Below are positions 5,432 to 6,867 of a stretch of DNA of 6,867 bases, piece after piece. The DNA comes from DASUCS01 sp036275935. GTDB taxonomy: Bacteria > Actinomycetota > Acidimicrobiia > Acidimicrobiales > JACDCH01. Where the stretch lies: positions 1 through 6,867 of the forward strand of contig DASUCS010000139.1 of NCBI GenBank assembly GCA_036275935.1. The letters run 5' to 3'. The notes beneath the pieces are model-generated. The model searched no databases. It saw only the letters and a program-made list of their open reading frames with translations, and was not told the origin of the DNA. How positions within the stretch are numbered: the first letter of the stretch is position 1; every line of letters begins with the position of its first letter. Position numbers and translations under genes: made by a program.

Positions 5432-6358
5432 ATGAAGCACTGGACGACGTACCCGCTGCTGAGTCACCCGCTGAACCCCGAGTTCGTGACCGGCGAGGGG
5501 TTGGCGCGGTTCGCACGGGCGGCGGAGGCCGCCGGCTTCCAGGGTCTCGGGTTCACGGATCACCCCGCACCGTCGCACAAGTGGTTGATGGCAGGTGGTC
5601 ACGATGCGCTCGACCCCTTCGCGGCGCTGTCGTACGTCGCCGCCGTCACCGAGCACCTCCGGTTGATCCCGAACATCGTCGTGCTCCCGTACCGCAACCC
5701 CTTCCTCGTCGCGAAGTCCGCCGCGACCATCGATGCGATGAGCGGCGGTCGGTTCGTGCTCTCGGTTGCCATCGGCTACCTCCGCAGCGAGTACCGCTCG
5801 CTGGGCGTCGACTTCGATCGGCGCAACGAACTGTTCGACGAGGCGCTCGACGTCCTGCGCGGTGTGTGGACGACAGATGAGTTCGCGTTCGAGGGCAGCG
5901 GCTACACCGCCAGCGGCGTGTCCGCATACCCGAAGCCGGATCACGTCCCGATCTGGATCGGTGGCAACAGCGCGCTGACGCGTCGCCGCGTCGCGAAGCA
6001 CGGCGACGGGTGGAACCCCTTCCCCGCCGCGGCCCAGCTCGCCCAGACCGCCCGCACCCAAGTCCTCGAGACCGCCGAAGATCTCGCGCCGATGATCGAG
6101 CACCTCCATCGTCATGTCGAGGCCGAGGGTCGCGATCCGGCGACTGTCGACATCGCCTTCACGACCACCTTGCCCGGTGCGGGCAACAACTCGTTCAACG
6201 CGGACGCCGAACTGGAGCAACAGGCGCGGCTGGCGGAGCTCGGTGTCACGTGGTGCTCGACGGGCGTCCCGGGCGACTCACTCGAGCGTGCAATCGAAGC
6301 CGTGGAGCGCTACGGGACCGAGGTCATCGCCGCGTCGCGCCTTCCTTCGGCGCGGTGA
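5432..6358 (+). CDS. LLM-class (luciferase-like) oxidoreductase, probably F420-dependent
   Basis: Predicted 308-residue cytosolic TIM-barrel oxidoreductase. GLARFARAAEAAGFQGLGFTDHP (23-45) is the first strand-helix unit. The long conserved block from RNPFLVAKSAATIDAMSGGRF (88-108) through SVAIGYLRSEYRSLGVDFDRR (111-131) is the bacterial-luciferase/F420 oxidoreductase signature. PIWIGGNS (173-180) and AKHGDGWNPF (188-197) are the usual cofactor-side motifs near the barrel end. The pattern matches the TIGR03619-like group of F420-dependent LLM enzymes. F420 rather than FMN use is inferred from that resemblance and the actinobacterial style. The substrate is unknown. Length is normal and no key region is missing. 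ATG 5432 has no SD but a -10-like TACTCT just upstream, suggesting a leaderless mRNA. It diverges from the DUF5655 gene and converges with the GNAT gene. Confidence 0.9.
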   Translation: MKHWTTYPLLSHPLNPEFVTGEGLARFARAAEAAGFQGLGFTDHPAPSHKWLMAGGHDALDPFAALSYVAAVTEHLRLIPNIVVLPYRNPFLVAKSAATIDAMSGGRFVLSVAIGYLRSEYRSLGVDFDRRNELFDEALDVLRGVWTTDEFAFEGSGYTASGVSAYPKPDHVPIWIGGNSALTRRRVAKHGDGWNPFPAAAQLAQTARTQVLETAEDLAPMIEHLHRHVEAEGRDPATVDIAFTTTLPGAGNNSFNADAELEQQARLAELGVTWCSTGVPGDSLERAIEAVERYGTEVIAASRLPSAR

Positions 6359-6366
6359 TCGATCGG

Positions 6367-6388
6367 CTGCGGCATGACGTTCACGCAG
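6367..6388. terminator. Hairpin between convergent LLM and GNAT genes, weak terminator candidate
   Basis: CTGCG (6367-6371) pairs with CGCAG (6384-6388), and the inner TGA (6375-6377) pairs with TCA (6381-6383). This gives 8 bp with a 3-base bulge and a 3-base loop. It occupies most of the 32-base gap between the two stop codons. There is no T-run on either side, so chance pairing cannot be excluded. Confidence 0.27.
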
Positions 6389-6390
6389 GC

Positions 6391-6867
6391 TCAAACCGAC
6401 GGAACGGCGTCTCGGACCATCGTGTAGGTGTGTCCGTGCTTGTCGACCACCACGAAGCCGGTCGACTCGTAGAGACGACGCGCGGGATTGTTCTCGGCGA
6501 CACTCAGACTCAGGGCGCGGAACCCGTGCGAGACGCTGGCGTCGATCAGCTCGACGAGAAGCTGTCGTCCGATCCCCTCGTGCCGCCGGGAAGCGACGAC
6601 CGCGATCGACAGTTCAGGAACATCCTCCGCGACGAAGCCGTAGCCATGGTCCGTCTCTGCATACGTGCGATACCACGCCGCGCCGACCGGTCCGTCGTGT
6701 TCGGCGACGACTCCGTGATCACCTTGCCTCGGCCAACCCGCGAGGTACATCGCGTACCGCGGATCGGCCATCACCTGCTCAGCCGTCGGTGTCGGCTTGT
6801 CGGGCCGCCACACAGCGGCCTCACCGAGCATCGTGGCGAGAAAGGCGAAGTCGTCCGCTCGAGCCGC
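6391..6867 (-). CDS. GNAT family N-acetyltransferase, 5'-truncated at window edge
   Basis: Predicted acetyl-CoA-dependent N-acetyltransferase, cytosolic. 158 residues are visible. Motif A is clear: strand LSIAVVASRR (86-95), the RxxGxG pyrophosphate loop in RHEGIGRQL (95-103), then helix LVELIDASVSHGF. Motif B follows as LSLSVAENNPARRLYESTGFVVV (119-141), with the characteristic N-N-P-A-R-R-L-Y-E-x-x-G-F. An ATG at 6831 exists, but the frame stays open to the edge and the extra codons (AARADDFAFLAT) continue smoothly into MLGEAAVWRP. That matches the usual first helix of the family, so the true start is probably just right of the window. Only a short N-terminal stretch should be missing. The acceptor substrate cannot be told; GNATs act on antibiotics, amino acids, polyamines or proteins. 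It converges with the LLM oxidoreductase. Confidence 0.88.
   Translation of the reverse strand, partial: AARADDFAFLATMLGEAAVWRPDKPTPTAEQVMADPRYAMYLAGWPRQGDHGVVAEHDGPVGAAWYRTYAETDHGYGFVAEDVPELSIAVVASRRHEGIGRQLLVELIDASVSHGFRALSLSVAENNPARRLYESTGFVVVDKHGHTYTMVRDAVPSV

Noticed and set aside
4323..5435. Plus-strand open frame of 370 codons opposite the PPOX-type and DUF5655 genes
   Set aside because: No recognisable domain, low-complexity Arg-rich translation, and both genes on the other strand have family motifs and SD sites.
6357..6364. GATCGATC palindrome at the end of the LLM gene
   Set aside because: Eight bases, chance expected, and not part of a longer dyad or repeat.
1..6867. CRISPR array, tRNA/rRNA genes, insertion-sequence ends, phage or toxin-antitoxin genes
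   Set aside because: No regularly spaced repeats, RNA-gene-like stretches, transposase frames or terminal inverted repeats were seen by reading. Almost all of the window is taken up by the listed genes.

Overview
The window is GC-rich, densely coding DNA with gaps between genes of 176 bases at most. Starts are a mix of ATG, GTG and TTG, and some genes lack a Shine-Dalgarno site. An LLM-class (luciferase-like, F420-type) oxidoreductase and a PPOX/FDOR-type protein sit close together. Together these point to an actinobacterium, perhaps a member of the Acidimicrobiia. That placement is inference from gene style, not from a marker gene.

Layout. Bases 1-1476 (+) hold the 3' part of a 14-helix MFS drug:proton antiporter of the DHA2 type, cut by the left edge. 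It runs tail-to-tail, with a 7-base gap, into a two-gene minus-strand operon (4275 to 1484). The first operon gene is a PIG-V-like GT-C mannosyltransferase and the second is a PMT_2/GT39-like GT-C glycosyltransferase. The two share a GTGA stop/start overlap, so they are probably translationally coupled. Both are polytopic membrane proteins of the kind that moves sugars from polyprenyl-phosphate donors onto acceptors outside the membrane. Upstream on the same strand lie a small PPOX-fold flavin/F420 protein (4874 to 4452) and a DUF5655 protein with an N-terminal CxxC...HxC knuckle (5372 to 4956). Diverging from the DUF5655 gene across 59 bases is an LLM-class oxidoreductase (5432-6358, +), which looks leaderless. 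It converges on a GNAT acetyltransferase (minus strand) whose first codons lie beyond the right edge.

How the genes work together. Only the two glycosyltransferases show a clear functional link, as an envelope or lipid-linked glycan module of unknown product. The others look like ordinary single-gene chromosomal units. I see no phage, transposon, CRISPR, tRNA or rRNA feature. The points most worth a second look are the glycosyltransferase pair and its odd leader: a strong SD placed directly against the ATG of a 9-residue mini-ORF that ends three bases before the real GTG start. Hairpins without U-tracts also sit at several gene ends.
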